From the NCBI RefSeq assembly GCF_025766255.1, contig NW_026516711.1:62001-126000 (forward strand): DNA of 64,000 bases, read 5' to 3'. The notes beneath the pieces were generated by a model. It was given only the letters and a program-made list of their open reading frames with translations, made no database searches and was not told the origin of the DNA. Below are positions 26,501 to 38,034 of the stretch, piece after piece (the first letter of the stretch is position 1; each line of letters starts with the position of its first letter). The position numbers were made by a program, and so were the translations under genes. The stretch is from Zychaea mexicana. Its lineage: Eukaryota; Mucoromycota; Mucoromycetes; Mucorales; Lichtheimiaceae.

Positions 26501-27517
26501 AATATAAACGTTTGAAGCTCATCAAGATACTAAATATCATTTTGGATGGATAAGGATTGGAAAATATTAAATTAATATAATAAATAAGAATAAAGTACTT
26601 TTGTGAAGGAGGACAAGATAATCAGTTGGTGGGGCCCAATGTGACGTGCACCCGGACCCGCCGGTTATGTAGTGTTTGTGTGATCGGACTGTGTAGATAT
26701 GCTTATGAAATATACATTAGTAAATCCTCGGACTGTAATACGCGCGACGTTTTGTTTCCCGTTTCTTCGGCTTTTTTAAACGATAAAAATCTATACTCCA
26801 CATCTTTCCTCCCGGGAAAACTCGGTAATCGGATTGGTTAGAATTGAGCAATCAACTAGTATAATGGAGCATTTCATATTAGGAACAGCAACAAGACTTG
26901 TACTGTTTTGTCTTACTCATATTTTATGTAGTTGGAGTGCGCAAAAGGAGAGAAAAAGCAACTCTCTATTTACGATCGTATATGTTGTATATGTAGAAAA
27001 GCAATCGGTACGACGAGATTTAAATCGCAAAAAAAAAAACTCCCGGTGGCGCAATTGGCGCATTGATCAGATAAACCCAGAGGATGGCTAATAAAAAAGC
27101 GCTTACCAATAGTAAGCAAGTTTTCTCAAACTTCGATTGTTATAGTAGATACCAGAAAATGGCAAGTAGTAGTCTGAAACATACGTTCATTCTCTCCCCA
27201 TCTACAATAAGAATGACACCTTTTGTTTCTGTGAGTATGTGTATGTACATCCGTGTGACAATTGAGACGAAGTTGTGAGCCGGGAAACGTGATGGCTTGT
27301 TTACACCCTTTTAATCTGGACGTTCCACAAACCCGCAAATGATCTGATAAAGAAAAGCGCGAAAACAAACTATCAGGGTGAGAAGCCATCGGCCAGCGAA
27401 TTTTTTTTCTGATACTTTTTCTTTTCCTTCTTCCATCGCAAAGAAACGGAAGAACTACCTCCCTTTTTCCTTTTCTTTTTTTAATTTCGACAAGTCAGAC
27501 ATCCTATCGTCGCAATC
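23559..27517. other. Long gene-free stretch (about 4 kb)
   Basis: I found no exon series here. The longest frames (24834-25118, a hydrophobic 94-codon frame; 23828-24205; 26834-27091) lack recognisable motifs. A partly palindromic patch built on CTAG/GATC words lies at 24446-24530. A tRNA-like A-box occurs at 27052-27070 without a T-arm. The segment 27400-27517 is pyrimidine-rich just before the next gene, as expected for a fungal promoter. Confidence 0.55.
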
Positions 27518-29120
27518 ATGGTTCCTGCTCCAGCAAAGAAGAACATAGTCACTATTGGTGCATCCTCGGCAGGTTCGGTCATTACTTGTTTTTATATGCA
27601 GGAACAGCAACAACATCTAGAAATAACACAGGAACAACAGCATAAGCTCACTCATGCATACCAAAAAAATGCATCTGTTGTTTAGTCCAAGGAATGGCTA
27701 TTGAGTGGAACGAAAAGGCGCCGTCCACCCACCGCCTGATTATGATTGAATTGAAGACCCATTTCAACTATGTGTTTGCCTTCCCTCGTGCATCCGTAAA
27801 GTCTGGCTTTGAACGGGAGTTATTTATTCCGTATGACCGTGTTTTCAAGGGCAATGATCAAATCGGCAAAGTCGTAAATGCTCGCGTCGTGGCCGTTCAC
27901 GAGCACCATGTTGAATTGGACCGTGATGTTCCTGAGTTTGGTCGCCGTATCGATTTCGAATATCTTATTTATGCTGCCGGTACCAAGATCCCGCAACCCG
28001 GCCGTCTTGACTGCATTACCAAACAGGAAGGTATTGCATTGCTAAAGAAATACCAAGCTGTCATCAAGGAATCCAAGCGACCTATCATTATTGGCGCCGG
28101 TGCTGTTGGTCTTGGTAAAATAGACTTTCCCTTGTTGCTACGGAATTATATGGATAAAGCGAAAGCGTTTAATTCACTCACCGCATGGTGCATATATCAT
28201 AACAACAAATAGAAATGGCTGCCGAAATCAAAGAACAATATCCAGACAAGCATGTGACCTTGATGCATTCCCGAACCCGATACATGCCGAAATACAAGAC
28301 AAGCGTTGACGTAATGACATACAATATTTTGAAAAAGCACGGCGTAAAACAAGTTCTCGGTGATCGTGTAGTCTTACCTAAAAACGGATTCCCACTTGAA
28401 GTGAAGCCCGTCGAAGTACATACCCAGGGTGGTAAAGTGATAGAGGGTGATCTTGCTGTAAGTAATTATCTTGTACGCATTCTCCCAGAGAGAAAACGGT
28501 CAAATACCTTTACATCCAGTTTCTCACACAAATTAATATATGCTTATGTATAGATCATGTGCATTGGAATGAAACCCAATACGGAGCTGCTGGCACAGCT
28601 TTCACCTGAAGCTATTAACAAAAAGACTGGCTTTGTGAACGTGAAAAAGACCATGCAGATTGATGACGATCGCTTCCCACACATCTTTGCTGCTGGCGAC
28701 GTTGTCGAGCATACTGATGTCAAGACTGGCCATTTTGCCTGGATGCAAGGATTAGCGATCTTGACAAATCTCTTAAAGCTAATTGACGGTGCCTCGTATG
28801 ATGATTTGGAGCCATACAAGAGCAAGGATGTGGCTCTTATCAAACTTATCCTGGGTGAAGTAAGTCTGTGCTTTGCTTGCTTGGATGTGCAGATAGTGGC
28901 TGGTAGTGTTTGGGGTTGGTGTATATGCAGCGGTGTACAAAGTAACTGACTGAAATCGCAAACATTATAGAGAGAAGCAGTTTTGCAGACTAATGCATTC
29001 GGACCCTTGATCGCACTTGGATCGTGGATCGCCGGTCGCTCAACGCCTCACAACGTCTATGCCGAATTTGGATGGAATTTGTTGGGAACACCATACGAGG
29101 AGAAGAATTTAGATCTCTAA
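27518..29120 (+). CDS. AIF/FSP1-like (AMID-type) FAD-dependent pyridine nucleotide oxidoreductase
   Basis: Five exons: 27518-27572, 27686-28114, 28213-28457, 28554-28859, 28971-29120; 1185 nt, 394 residues, TAA. It has a pyridine nucleotide-disulphide oxidoreductase fold. The N-terminal FAD Rossmann strand is IVTIGASSA, where the usual GxGxxG is degenerate. YLIYAAGT follows. A classical NAD(P)-binding motif, PIIIGAGAVGLEMAAEI, spans intron 2. The second FAD motif is FPHIFAAGDVVE. The size and order match AIFM2/FSP1-type oxidoreductases, which reduce quinones with NAD(P)H at membranes. No N-terminal targeting peptide is seen (MVPAPAKKNIVTIG). It may equally be a generic type II NADH dehydrogenase relative. 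Confidence 0.88.
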
Positions 29121-29954
29121 ATCTTGTCCGGATAAGTTAGTACTTGTCCTTATATATATATATATCCTTACACCTGCTTCATCCTGCTTTAAGCTTCTTA
29201 AATTGCCTTCCTTGCTATTCCTTGTATCTATAATATATAACTTGTTGCTGTCATGAATAAAACCTATATCGTCCATATATAAAACATCAACATCAAGAGG
29301 GATTTTCGTCTTATGTAACTGTCTTTGTGCTGTATGCTATTTTGTGTATAGGATATCATGTGTCCATTATATCTACCTTACACAAAGCTGGCTGTCGTCA
29401 GCAAAGAAAAGCGTACACAAATCCAAAAGATCGGATCCAAAACGGTGGTAAAGCACAATAAAATGAATCAGATAACGCATCTCATATGAGTAGAGAGGAG
29501 CTTGGTGTTAAGAGCATCGTACGATGGAGGTCCAAAGATGAAAAAATGGCCATATCGAGACAAAATAGCCCAAGATCTGCTGTCATGAGGATATGATTAA
29601 GGTCAAGGAGATCCAAAGAAGTGTAGACCGAGCTTCCCCGGTTCTAAATAGGCAAGTGCGCTTTTCCCCGAACTTTGGTCTCGCATTACCGTGACTCTAC
29701 TAGCAAAGCATCTGATAAAAAAAAATCTTGGTGTAACATCCAAAAACTTTTTTACTCGCCACCTAATAGTCGGAACCGAGGAATTTCCAGACCTTTATTT
29801 CGAATCGACTTATAAAGCCCAACCCGTACCTCGTCTTCTATTTTTCACGCCCTCTCTTCTTTATCCCTATTAATCTATACGCACACAAAAATACGCACAG
29901 TATCTTTCGTTTTCTTTTGTGTATTGTGAAAAGCAAGTATAAACGGCCATCAAC
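29121..29954. other. Intergenic region, promoter of the siderophore transporter
   Basis: A short TA dinucleotide run lies at about 29153-29165. GATA words occur (for example in AGATCGGATC and GAGATAA-like contexts), but none forms a clear paired iron-repressor site that I could defend. No gene was seen. Confidence 0.4.
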
Positions 29955-32064
29955 ATGCCTCTTTTCACGTCAAATCTCGAGAAGGACGACCCGTCTGTTC
30001 ATGAACGCAAAGTTGTCAAGCCGGCAGCCAACACACCACTGGGTCTTCAAAAGGTGTACTTGATGAACAAATATGCCAGTCGTCTCGACTTGTGGATCAT
30101 CATTGTTGGGTAAAGCAAAAGCAAACAGTGGCTGCTTTCATATCAGAAATGATCAATGTGCCAAAGCAAAACGAGCAAGCTAACGTATCGTCCGTCATCG
30201 TTGTGATTGTCTATATAGTATTGTTTTATTCGCCTGGGCAAAGAATTGGGAAGCCAATACAACATACTCTGTAATGCCCAACGTTCTCAGTTTGTTCAAC
30301 GCAGCAAACAAGCTCACACTTCTCAGCACTGTCCAGTACCTGCTCCAAACCGTTCTGATCCCGTTCTATGCCAAACTGTCCGATATGTGGGGTCGCAGTG
30401 AAGTGTTTGGTGTCTCGTTAGCATTTTACATTGTGTCGGGTGTAACCTACGCTTGTGCTCAACAATTTAATGATTTTGCGGTAAGCTATTTTTCGCATTT
30501 ACTCTCGTCAACTGTATGCACATCTGTAATCACAATGTTTACTAATACTTTTATGCAAACTCTATTGTTTATGCTTATAGGGTGCCCAAGTATTGTATGC
30601 CCTCGGTGTTTCTGGAGCACACTGCATGGGCCACGTTTTGATTGCAGGTAAAGTATCAAACAAACAAGTGGTGGAACCCTGAGTTTGAAAAAATCACATT
30701 TTAGGGAAAGCTCATTGTTTTGTTTCGTGTACCGTACAGATCTGACAAGCAAGGTCAACCGTGGTCTGTTTCAGTCATTTTACGATGTTCCTTCCATCAT
30801 CAACATCTTTGTCGCACCTATTGCAGGTCAAGAGCTCATGTACTCGGGCAACTGGCGCTGGGTGTACTCTATGATTCCTTTCTCGATCTTGGGTACTGCC
30901 ATTATCCTGTATATCGGTCTTTTCCACGTCGAATACAAAATGCGCAAGTCTGGCGATCTGCAACAAGTCAAGGCACAGCTTAAAGAACACACTCCAAAGC
31001 GTTCTTTGGGCGAGCGTATTAAATGGGTCCTTGAGGAACTGGATATCATTGGAAGTTTGCTGCTGGTCGGCGCTCTCTGTATGCTCCTCCTCCCTCTTGT
31101 GTTGGCCGCAACGGACTTTGGTGGCTGGCAAAGCCCTACAACGATTGGCTTGCTTGTTGGTGGCGCAGTGGCACTTGTTCTCTTTTTGGGATACGAGTGG
31201 AAGTTGTGCAAGAAGCCCTTGATTCCCATGGGCAACTGGGACACGTTTACTCCAATGGCTGGTGTCTTGTGTATCTCCATGATCAGCATTATCACCTCGA
31301 TTCCGTGGGCCTATTTTCAAATGTACTTGCAGATCTCGCGTAACTGGGACATTATCAAAGCCACACATGTCGATCGCAGTTACGACGCCGTATATCTCGT
31401 TTCTCAAGTCATCGCAGGCTATCTGATGCGCTACTTCAAGATCTATCGTCCCATCATCCTGTCTGGCATCGTCCTGTTCATGGTTGGTATGGGTATGATG
31501 ATCCCTTCACGTTACCCTGGTGCTTCAGATGTCTTTTTGGTTGCCTCTCAGGTTATCTCTGGATTCGGTGCTGGTTGGTGTTTCGTCCCGACTTTAACTG
31601 CCGTCCAAAGCGCTGTCCCTCACAATGATCTTGCTATTGCCACCGCCATGTATCAGGTGGGTACCACATTGGCTTACTCGATCGGTTCCGCCATCGCTGG
31701 CGCTGTTTGGAACTCCCTGTTGCCTGCCGAAATCCTCAAGCTTGTCCCAGGCGAAATTGACGTTGCCTCCGCCATGGGTGATATCGTCTATATTGCTGCC
31801 CTTCCGCAAGATCAATGGGAAGCTGTTATTGCTGCTTATGGCAACATCCTCCGAATCTTCTGCATTGTCGGTCTGTGTCTTAGCGTGCTTGCTTTGGCAT
31901 TCGCTCTCATGATGAAGCCTTTCGGTCTTGAAGATGACAAGCGTGATGTTCTTTCCGAAGAAACGGTCTACATTGGTGATGATGCTGCAAGCAGCAAGCA
32001 CCACGAAGAAACGCTTGATATTCATAATGAGAAGGCTGAAGTCTCGGCTGAAAACCGCGTCTAA
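29955..32064 (+). CDS. Siderophore-iron transporter, MFS (Arn/Sit1 family)
   Basis: Four exons: 29955-30109, 30219-30480, 30581-30647, 30740-32064; 1809 nt, 602 residues, TAA. It is a multi-pass membrane protein: hydrophobic segments alternate throughout (DLWIIIVG..., LLVGALCMLLLPLVLAATDF, TIGLLVGGAVALVLFLGYEW, ISGFGAGWCFVPTLTA). The first cytoplasmic loop carries the MFS motif AKLSDMWGRSEVFGVS. SKVNRGLFQSFYDVPSIIN and the GNWRWVYSMIPF motif are characteristic of fungal siderophore transporters. The acidic C-terminal tail lies in the cytosol. The family imports ferric hydroxamates at the plasma membrane or endosome by proton symport; which siderophore cannot be told. Mucoromycota typically make rhizoferrin, so xenosiderophore uptake is possible. 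Confidence 0.9.
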
Positions 32065-32645
32065 GCCCTTGTTTCTATATAATTGTTCTCATTGTACCTT
32101 GTACACACAACATATTTGATTGCATTCTTTCTTAATTTATTTTACTCATACTAGCTAACCCTTATAATACATGTATTACCATCCCAAATCTCTTATTGAC
32201 ATTTAATCATCGTTTTCTTCATGTACTTACACATCTTTTTTGGCTTTTACGAGTCTTCTCGTAATCATGTTGGACATGACCTATTCAAAACCAAATACTC
32301 AAAATATGTAATTATCTAAAATAAAATATTGTTATATTTCTTCATTCAGAAACCCTTTACAATACTCTGTAATGAAATAAAGTTGCTGATGCATTTTTGA
32401 AAGCATTATTGTCTGTGTATGATACAACTAGCTACTGTGGCGCTCTCTTTAGTATCACCACAGGAGACAGTAACAATGTTGCTATAAGTGTAAACGTCAA
32501 AGTTGCTGACACCTCCGATATCCTACAAGGAAAACTGCATCAGTGGTTAGATTTTCATTTTATTTTTTTTATTATCAAGTAAGTAAATAGCAAATCAATC
32601 GGAATTCTTGCTTCTCAAACATTATGACGTAATTGGTCTCTACTC

Positions 32646-34085
32646 CTACTGTTGTTCCCAAGCTTCTTCAAAACCAATACCAGCGAAGTTAAAAGCCACG
32701 TCAGCAGCAGCGCTTTTCCCAGCAATATCCACGGTTACTTGTGCTGCTTTGAGCAAGATCGCATTGTTCGACGGGTTACCATAAACAGTTTGAGCAAGAG
32801 CGATTGCACGAACCACCTTAATACAATGGGCTTCGTCAGCAACAAGGGCGAGTTTAATGACATCCAGTCAAGGATTTGGGCTACCATCAACGGCTTGTGG
32901 TGACTTGTAATCCAACAGCAAATCCAATTGGAGGCTTGGACGACCACGTGCCAAGTAATACATCAGGCTCTCGGTAAGATGGCCACGAAGTAAAAGCTCT
33001 GCCTGGATTGGCGTCAGGTATGGCAATACTGTATAAACTGCATGGGCAGAAGTAACGGCATGCGCCAAGAAAAAGTCCAATTTGATCCCTTCTTTGCGGA
33101 TACCCGAGGTAGTAAATAGCAAAATGCAACCAACTAATAGCTCTTGAATGGCAGACTCGATATCTAAACAACGACAGATATAGTAAAATAAAAAGTTACG
33201 TTTAATGAATCCTTAGAAGGCTTTACCTTTAATGTGCCATTGACTAGCATATTCGCTTAACTTGGCTACAGCCTTGGGACTTTGAAGCACTGACGATGAT
33301 TTTAATTCGTCAGTAAACTTAACCACACCTTCAAGTTCCGGGTCTTTATAAACGGCATTAAGAAGGTCCATGATCGTTTTTGTGCCGTTGACCAGATCTG
33401 GGGGTCCTTCTTCTAGTTGGTCAGTCAAGTACTCCATCACTGGTTCTGGGTAAGGCTCTGTACAAGCGCCCATGGCAAACGCCTCCGCTACAATATCTGG
33501 CAAGTCGAATTCCAACCCATAGCCCAAATGGATCAACGGATGATAAGCACCGCCGAGCATCTGAGCTACCATCTTGTCCTTGAACATCCAATACCGAACC
33601 GTTTCGACGACTCCATGGGATTTGATTTCCTCCTTGAACAGATTCAAATAGCTCGTATACGCCTCACGGTTGCAGAGCTCCTGGTGATAGTTTTCTCGAG
33701 TTAATGTTCGGACTGAAGGTGGCATGGGTCGTTGGTATGATGCATGGGCATAAAAGATATCTTGCAATCGGTTCATGTCGGAGCCCAAAGAGTAGGCTGC
33801 CAAGTAATGGTGGATCAGATGGCTATATGTGGAATACACAAACAAAACAAAGGTGAATTATGTTCTCATAAAGCTATGTACATGCTATCACCTTATCCTC
33901 GCTCCTACTGTTTCAACTTCATATATAAGCCATTATTACTTGTGGAAGCCGGAGGTGTTAAAGTAAATATGATGTTCTTTGTGGTTCTTGTCGATCAAAG
34001 TATGCTTCGACAGGTCCACCGGCGCTTGACCCGGGATACGGATGGCGTAGTGCGACGTAGCATGTCGAAGGTCAGAAGCTGTCAT
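32646..34085 (-). pseudogene. Questin-oxidase-like (AflY / DUF4243) gene with in-frame TGA
   Basis: Exons 34085-33940, 33822-33227 and 33163-32646 give 420 codons in one phase, but codon 346 is TGA (32870-32868) at NP[stop]LDVIKLALVADEAHC. The frame stays open for 73 more codons to TAG at 32646, and those codons look conserved (VVRAIALAQTVYGNPSNN). Motifs NHLIHHYLAAYSLG, YQRPMPPS and LGGAYHPLIHLGYGLEF fit the questin oxidase-like family, which includes GedK (a questin-opening monooxygenase) and aflatoxin-cluster AflY. A Trp codon (TGG to TGA) is the simplest reading. TGA ends MIOX, NOC3, the monooxygenase and the permease in this window, so it is a real stop here. The product is either a 345-residue truncated protein, a pseudogene or a sequence error. 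No secondary-metabolite cluster surrounds it. Confidence 0.8.
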
Positions 34086-35187
34086 GTTTGTTTTTACTGC
34101 AATGAAGGATAAAACAAAAAAGAGAACTCGAGTTGAAGGAAGAGTCAAAGTTAGGACAGTCTATGGGACCTACCCCTTTAAATATGCTCATCAACGACCA
34201 ACAGTAGCTAAGAGGCGGATAATTTATCCCGTTCCTGCATTAGGCAAAAGCTCGTGAGGATGCGTAATATGCAAAGACAATATGGGCATGCAAGTATAAG
34301 TGACTGTGAAGATGAGGGGGAATTATGGTAACTGCTTTGTTTGTATGTGCGGACAACCGGAGGTCAGACGTTTTTTTTTTTTGTATGAGCCGGTAGGCCA
34401 AAATTTATTAATCCAAGTCACACGTACAAAGCAGAGGTGTGTTGGAGATGAGAGAAAAAGAGGAATATACAAAATAATAAAAGAGGGCGGAGAGGGGTGA
34501 CGATGGCAGTGACCTTGGGGTCCGGAGGTCAGACGTATGTGACCTGCTTAGTCAGGCTGTGAATTTATCCAATGGCATTGCTTTTTGAGGTCGGTGGCGA
34601 ATTCTTTTGTTTTGGATCAGATCAGCACTGCGCCTTACATAGCATACGAGTGTGAAATGTGCGCCAAGCAGGAATAACTTTGCGTCAGTGACACTGAAAT
34701 CTTGCGTATAAAATACACCGACTTATATTTCATTAAAGACTACTATATAACAATATTTTGAATTAAGCATTCCACATACGTTTATATGAGAAGTAACAAA
34801 AGGAGAGATACTAATAAGTGGAAGATGTGGGTTGGTAAAAGTAAAATAAAGAAGGACATTGGAAATTCAGTAGTCAACGACTTTTCAACGTCAAAAAGTC
34901 GGGTGGTCAATAGGGGGTTTCAGGCTTGGGAATTTCTGCAAGAAATGCAAAATCTGGGATGGAACTACTTTTTTTATCATGCAATACTCGCGTCAGACGC
35001 TTCGAAATAAACTCTACTCCTATCTGCTCACCATGACAAACGAACACACCATAAATACAACCACCATGATTCATAATGAGACTTTATTTGTAGGGAGAAA
35101 GTTACCAACGTTAACTTTCATTTAAATGACATAAAGCTAACTTCGATATTCCTTGTCTACAAAAGGCCAGCCGAGATCACACCCCAA
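34086..35187. other. Gene-poor region with possible transposon debris
   Basis: This is upstream of the questin-oxidase-like start. A 74-codon frame at 34786-35010 (basic, WKMWVGKSKIKKD) precedes the SANT-like pseudogene and might be its degraded 5' part; I cannot align it confidently. Two short similar words (GGAGGTCAGACGT near 34358 and 34524) occur about 165 bp apart. Confidence 0.35.
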
Positions 35188-35945
35188 TTGAAGTATGCGA
35201 AGTTATGGTCAACAGGCTTACTATTCGCGAAAATTTTGAAAAATGGTCAGGCGCAGGCGAGTAGCCAGCTCTACTGTAGAGTTAAAAAGGAAGGAGCGAA
35301 AACCGCCGCATACACTGAAATAGCCACGGCTATTAGAGAGAAAACTAGCATCGACTGGGACTGGCAGAAAAAAAGCCGTTTCGAAAGCTACAAGAGACGG
35401 TACTTCGATGCCAAAGAAAGTCGGAAGCTTCTAACATTGGCAGAGAGATCAGCGAATAAGAACGTAAAAAAGGGTCATCAACAGTATTGTCGTTAAACTC
35501 GACTATATGTGCCCCTACTATTATGAGATGGGTTCGGTATTTGGTCAAAGGGAGAATATCAATACGAGCACGGTCTTCCATGCTGGCCTTCCGCCATCGA
35601 TCTCTGCGCTTGCGGCAACTCTTGTGCCAACTACCGCGATACCTGCAGTGGAAACTACAGTAGCAGCAGCACCAGAACCAACAACCGCAACTGAAGAATT
35701 GCCGACAAGTCCTTTTGTCGACGAACAAGTGCCCTGCTCCCCTTTTTTTTGAACATGCAGATGTCGATCGGGAGGTAAAAGAAGTCACCTTCGGCAACTT
35801 CAACGAATCAATGGAACGATTCTTGGAGCAAGCTGCTCCTACCCCGGAGCCACAGAATGAAGAGGTGGAAAGCATTGCTTCCAGTGGAGAAACTGGCTCT
35901 GACGACGACGACGATAACGTGCCGCGCGGCAGGAAATTTTTTTAA
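35188..35945 (+). pseudogene. Degraded SANT/Myb-like transposon accessory gene
   Basis: The first frame (to 35496) contains KTAAYTEIATAIREKTSIDW and WQKKSRFESYKRRYFDAKES, the pattern of SANT/Myb-like proteins that partner PIF/Harbinger transposases. The frame then shifts: the A-run before GGGTCATC must lose or gain a base to continue into VINSIVVKLDYMCPYYYEMG. A second shift lies in the T8 run at about 35744-35753, joining ...VPCSPF to EHADVDREVKEVTFGNF. The tail is acidic (GSDDDDDN) and ends at TAA 35945. With at least two frameshifts it is a pseudogene. It probably paired with the Harbinger relic 0.9 kb downstream. Confidence 0.55.
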
Positions 35946-36311
35946 TGATATTTTGTTCTTAAAATGATCAAATTCAGATTGTATAAAGGTATCTAATTCA
36001 TTACATAAATTTAAAGATAACTGAATATGATTGATTGGGAGAAATTCATTTAGAGCAACCATTTTAGAGTATATTTTTATATAATAAAAAAAATTCAAAC
36101 TCTTGTGGAACCTTCTTCGTTGTCTTTCTTATATAACGGTCAACATACTTTATTTTCATCCAATCCACAGCAACACAAAAGGAAAGAAACCCGTCAGTTA
36201 TCCTTCCTGCTATCTACAGCTCATTTATCCATAAAGACCGGCGATGTTAACGTTGGTATATGCAAAAGGTAAAAAGTATTCGCGTCAGGCTGTATGTTTT
36301 GAAAGCCAATG

Positions 36312-36565
36312 GCGGATCAGCGTCATGTTGTATATGATTGTGTTTGAGTAATGGAGAAGAAGATTGTTGCGTCGTTCTTGTTGTGAGTACGAATCGTTTG
36401 TGCAGGTAGAGGACGATGTTGTATTACGCACGTACGTTTGACGTTGGATTGGTGCAAGATGGTGCATCACGTATATACAGAGAAAAAGAGAAAGAAGCAG
36501 TAATTCTGAATGGGCATATGTCCACTAAAGCTATGCCCCAAGCACAACCGATAACCTTTTCCTTC
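36312..36565 (+). repeat. 254-bp direct repeat, left copy
   Basis: The sequence from GCGGATCAGCGTCATGTTG to ACCTTTTCCTTC is repeated at 50896-51149 in the same orientation. I see one mismatch (ATGCCCC here, ATACCCC there). The flanks are unrelated at both ends. No terminal inverted repeats or coding sense were noticed. It separates the SANT-like pseudogene from the Harbinger relic. Confidence 0.85.
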
Positions 36566-36860
36566 CCTTGTTCACTTACCCAGCGTTTTTTTAAGCAGCA
36601 GTAACGGCGGTCTACTCCTTACAAATCTTGAGCACATGCTTTTCTTAAGAAAACAGTTACCTTCATTTCGTTTTTCAATAAATCCGTGGATTGTGCCGTT
36701 TTGTTTTCCTTGTTTTTTGTTCATCGTGAAGAGAGTAGGAGCCATTTACAAGTGTGCGTCGCAGCTGTTGATTTGCCATGGCGAATGGTAATGAGAAAAA
36801 AAAAGATCCCTGCTGCTGCTAACAAACCCCACACTTTCCACCTACCTCAGCCCATGGTGT

Positions 36861-37335
36861 GTCAATTTTGTCGATGGCACTCATATCGACTTTGCTCAAC
36901 GACGTAAATAACAAGGCGAAGTTTACTTCTTTGGCCGCAAATCACGTTACTCGACGAATCTTCAGATAATATGTGATGATAACCGCTATATATGAACCAT
37001 CTGTTGCGGATGTCCTGGTACTATGAGCGACGCGAGCGTATTCAGCAGACAATTTTTCAGGAAACGAATTTGTGATTGGTGATTCTGGATATGGGCTTAC
37101 GACAGGTCTGATCACACCGTACCACCTGCACAAGGACTACGAAACGTTCAACTTCCAGCATGCATCAGGTAGGGTGGCTGTTAAAAGTACAATTAGTATT
37201 TTAAAAGGAAGGTGGCCTTCTTTGAAGAATGTTCCATTGCAACTGACAACCAAGGACGAATACGAAAAGCTGAATGATATTATCGTTGCGGCATGTATTC
37301 TTCATTACTATCTCTTCCGACGTAATGATAAATGA
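36861..37335 (+). pseudogene. PIF/Harbinger (HARBI1-like, DDE_Tnp_4) transposase relic
   Basis: The frame reads VNFVDGTHIDFAQRRK, TAA stop, QGEVYFFGRKSRYSTN, LQIICDDNRYI, TGA stop, TICCGCPGTMSDASVF. It then shifts to ...EFVIGDSGYGLTTGLITPYH and ends RVAVKSTISILKGRWPSL...DK. The first and second catalytic Asp (VDGTH, IGDSGY) are kept. The position that is Glu in active enzymes (RV.VE..F) is Lys here (RVAVK). Two stops, one frameshift and a lost catalytic residue make it inactive. The N-terminal HTH part is not recognisable upstream. Base composition is ordinary, unlike the AT-rich transposase copies further right, so it is a separate Harbinger lineage. Confidence 0.75.
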
Positions 37336-37570
37336 GATCCAGACACTAAAACCGATAATGGAAGCAATGAGCATAGTACATCGTCACAACTGTCAGATGC
37401 AGAAGGGAAAAGAGAACACCAAAAAACCATTGTAGTAAATTTTACATCTAGGCAATAAAGTTTTGTTTATCCATAATATGTCAATGACTATTCACATTTA
37501 TCTTTTATTAAGTCTTTGGCTTCGTGAGTAGTTTTTCCCAGTTTCAACAGCTTGATGAAAATTTTGTTTT

Positions 37571-37730
37571 CTAACTAGCATAAGTTTGCTGTTCTTGTGC
37601 TTGGGACGCACGTTTTTGCTCTGCTAGACGCGCCTTCTCCAATTGCAGTCTTTTGTGTTCAAGGTTGAGCTTTTTCGACTCTAAATTACGTTGTTTTACT
37701 TGGTTGGCCGAATAAACGGCAGTAGAACTT
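37571..37730 (-). pseudogene. Truncated C-terminal coiled-coil fragment
   Basis: The minus-strand frame reads ...VKQRNLESKKLNLEHKRL, then QLEKARLAEQKRASQAQEQQ and ends at TAG 37571. Leu/Lys/Glu heptads like this form the C-terminal coiled coil of SANT/Myb-like transposon partners. The frame is cut abruptly at about 37730, exactly where similarity to the duplicated copies begins, so copy A appears to have been inserted into or joined to this gene. Confidence 0.5.
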
Positions 37731-37922
37731 CATTCTTTCTTGATCTCTTATATGTTATTATAAATAAAACCATTGATCGTACCAAACATTTTAAATCGTT
37801 CGTGTACATAGGTGTATAATACATTAAAGGATCTAAGGTTTTCACCATCACATCCTTCAATCACCATATTTTATTTACGCTAAAAAAGCCACTTTATAAA
37901 AAACAGCATGCTTTAATATATA

Positions 37923-37953
37923 TTCAACAGATCTACAACGAATTATAAAACAA
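37923..37953 (+). repeat. 31-bp inverted repeat, left arm (possible transposon terminus)
   Basis: This begins TTCAACAGATCTACAACG. It is the exact reverse complement of 42048-42078. It lies just outside the chromodomain-coding end of transposase copy A, and is missing from copies B and C. The spacing gives a 4.16-kb segment that contains copy A. No target-site duplication could be seen. Confidence 0.6.
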
Positions 37954-38034
37954 GAACTCCACGTACAGTCGAGTGAGCGAGAGTGTAGCGAATGTCGTCA
38001 AGGGTAGTAACTTGTCGGTTATTCATAGTTGTTG

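Noticed and set aside
27052..27095. tRNA-like start (GGTGGCGCAATTGGCGCATT)
   Set aside because: It matches a pol III A-box and D-arm, but no T-arm/B-box (GTTCGANNC) or closing acceptor stem follows within 100 bp.
30775..31407. 210-codon minus-strand ORF
   Set aside because: Antisense shadow of the siderophore transporter exon 4.
32646..34085. TGA recoding (selenocysteine or altered genetic code)
   Set aside because: TGA ends several intact genes in the window (MIOX, NOC3, monooxygenase, permease), and no SECIS-like context or Cys/Sec homology is evident.
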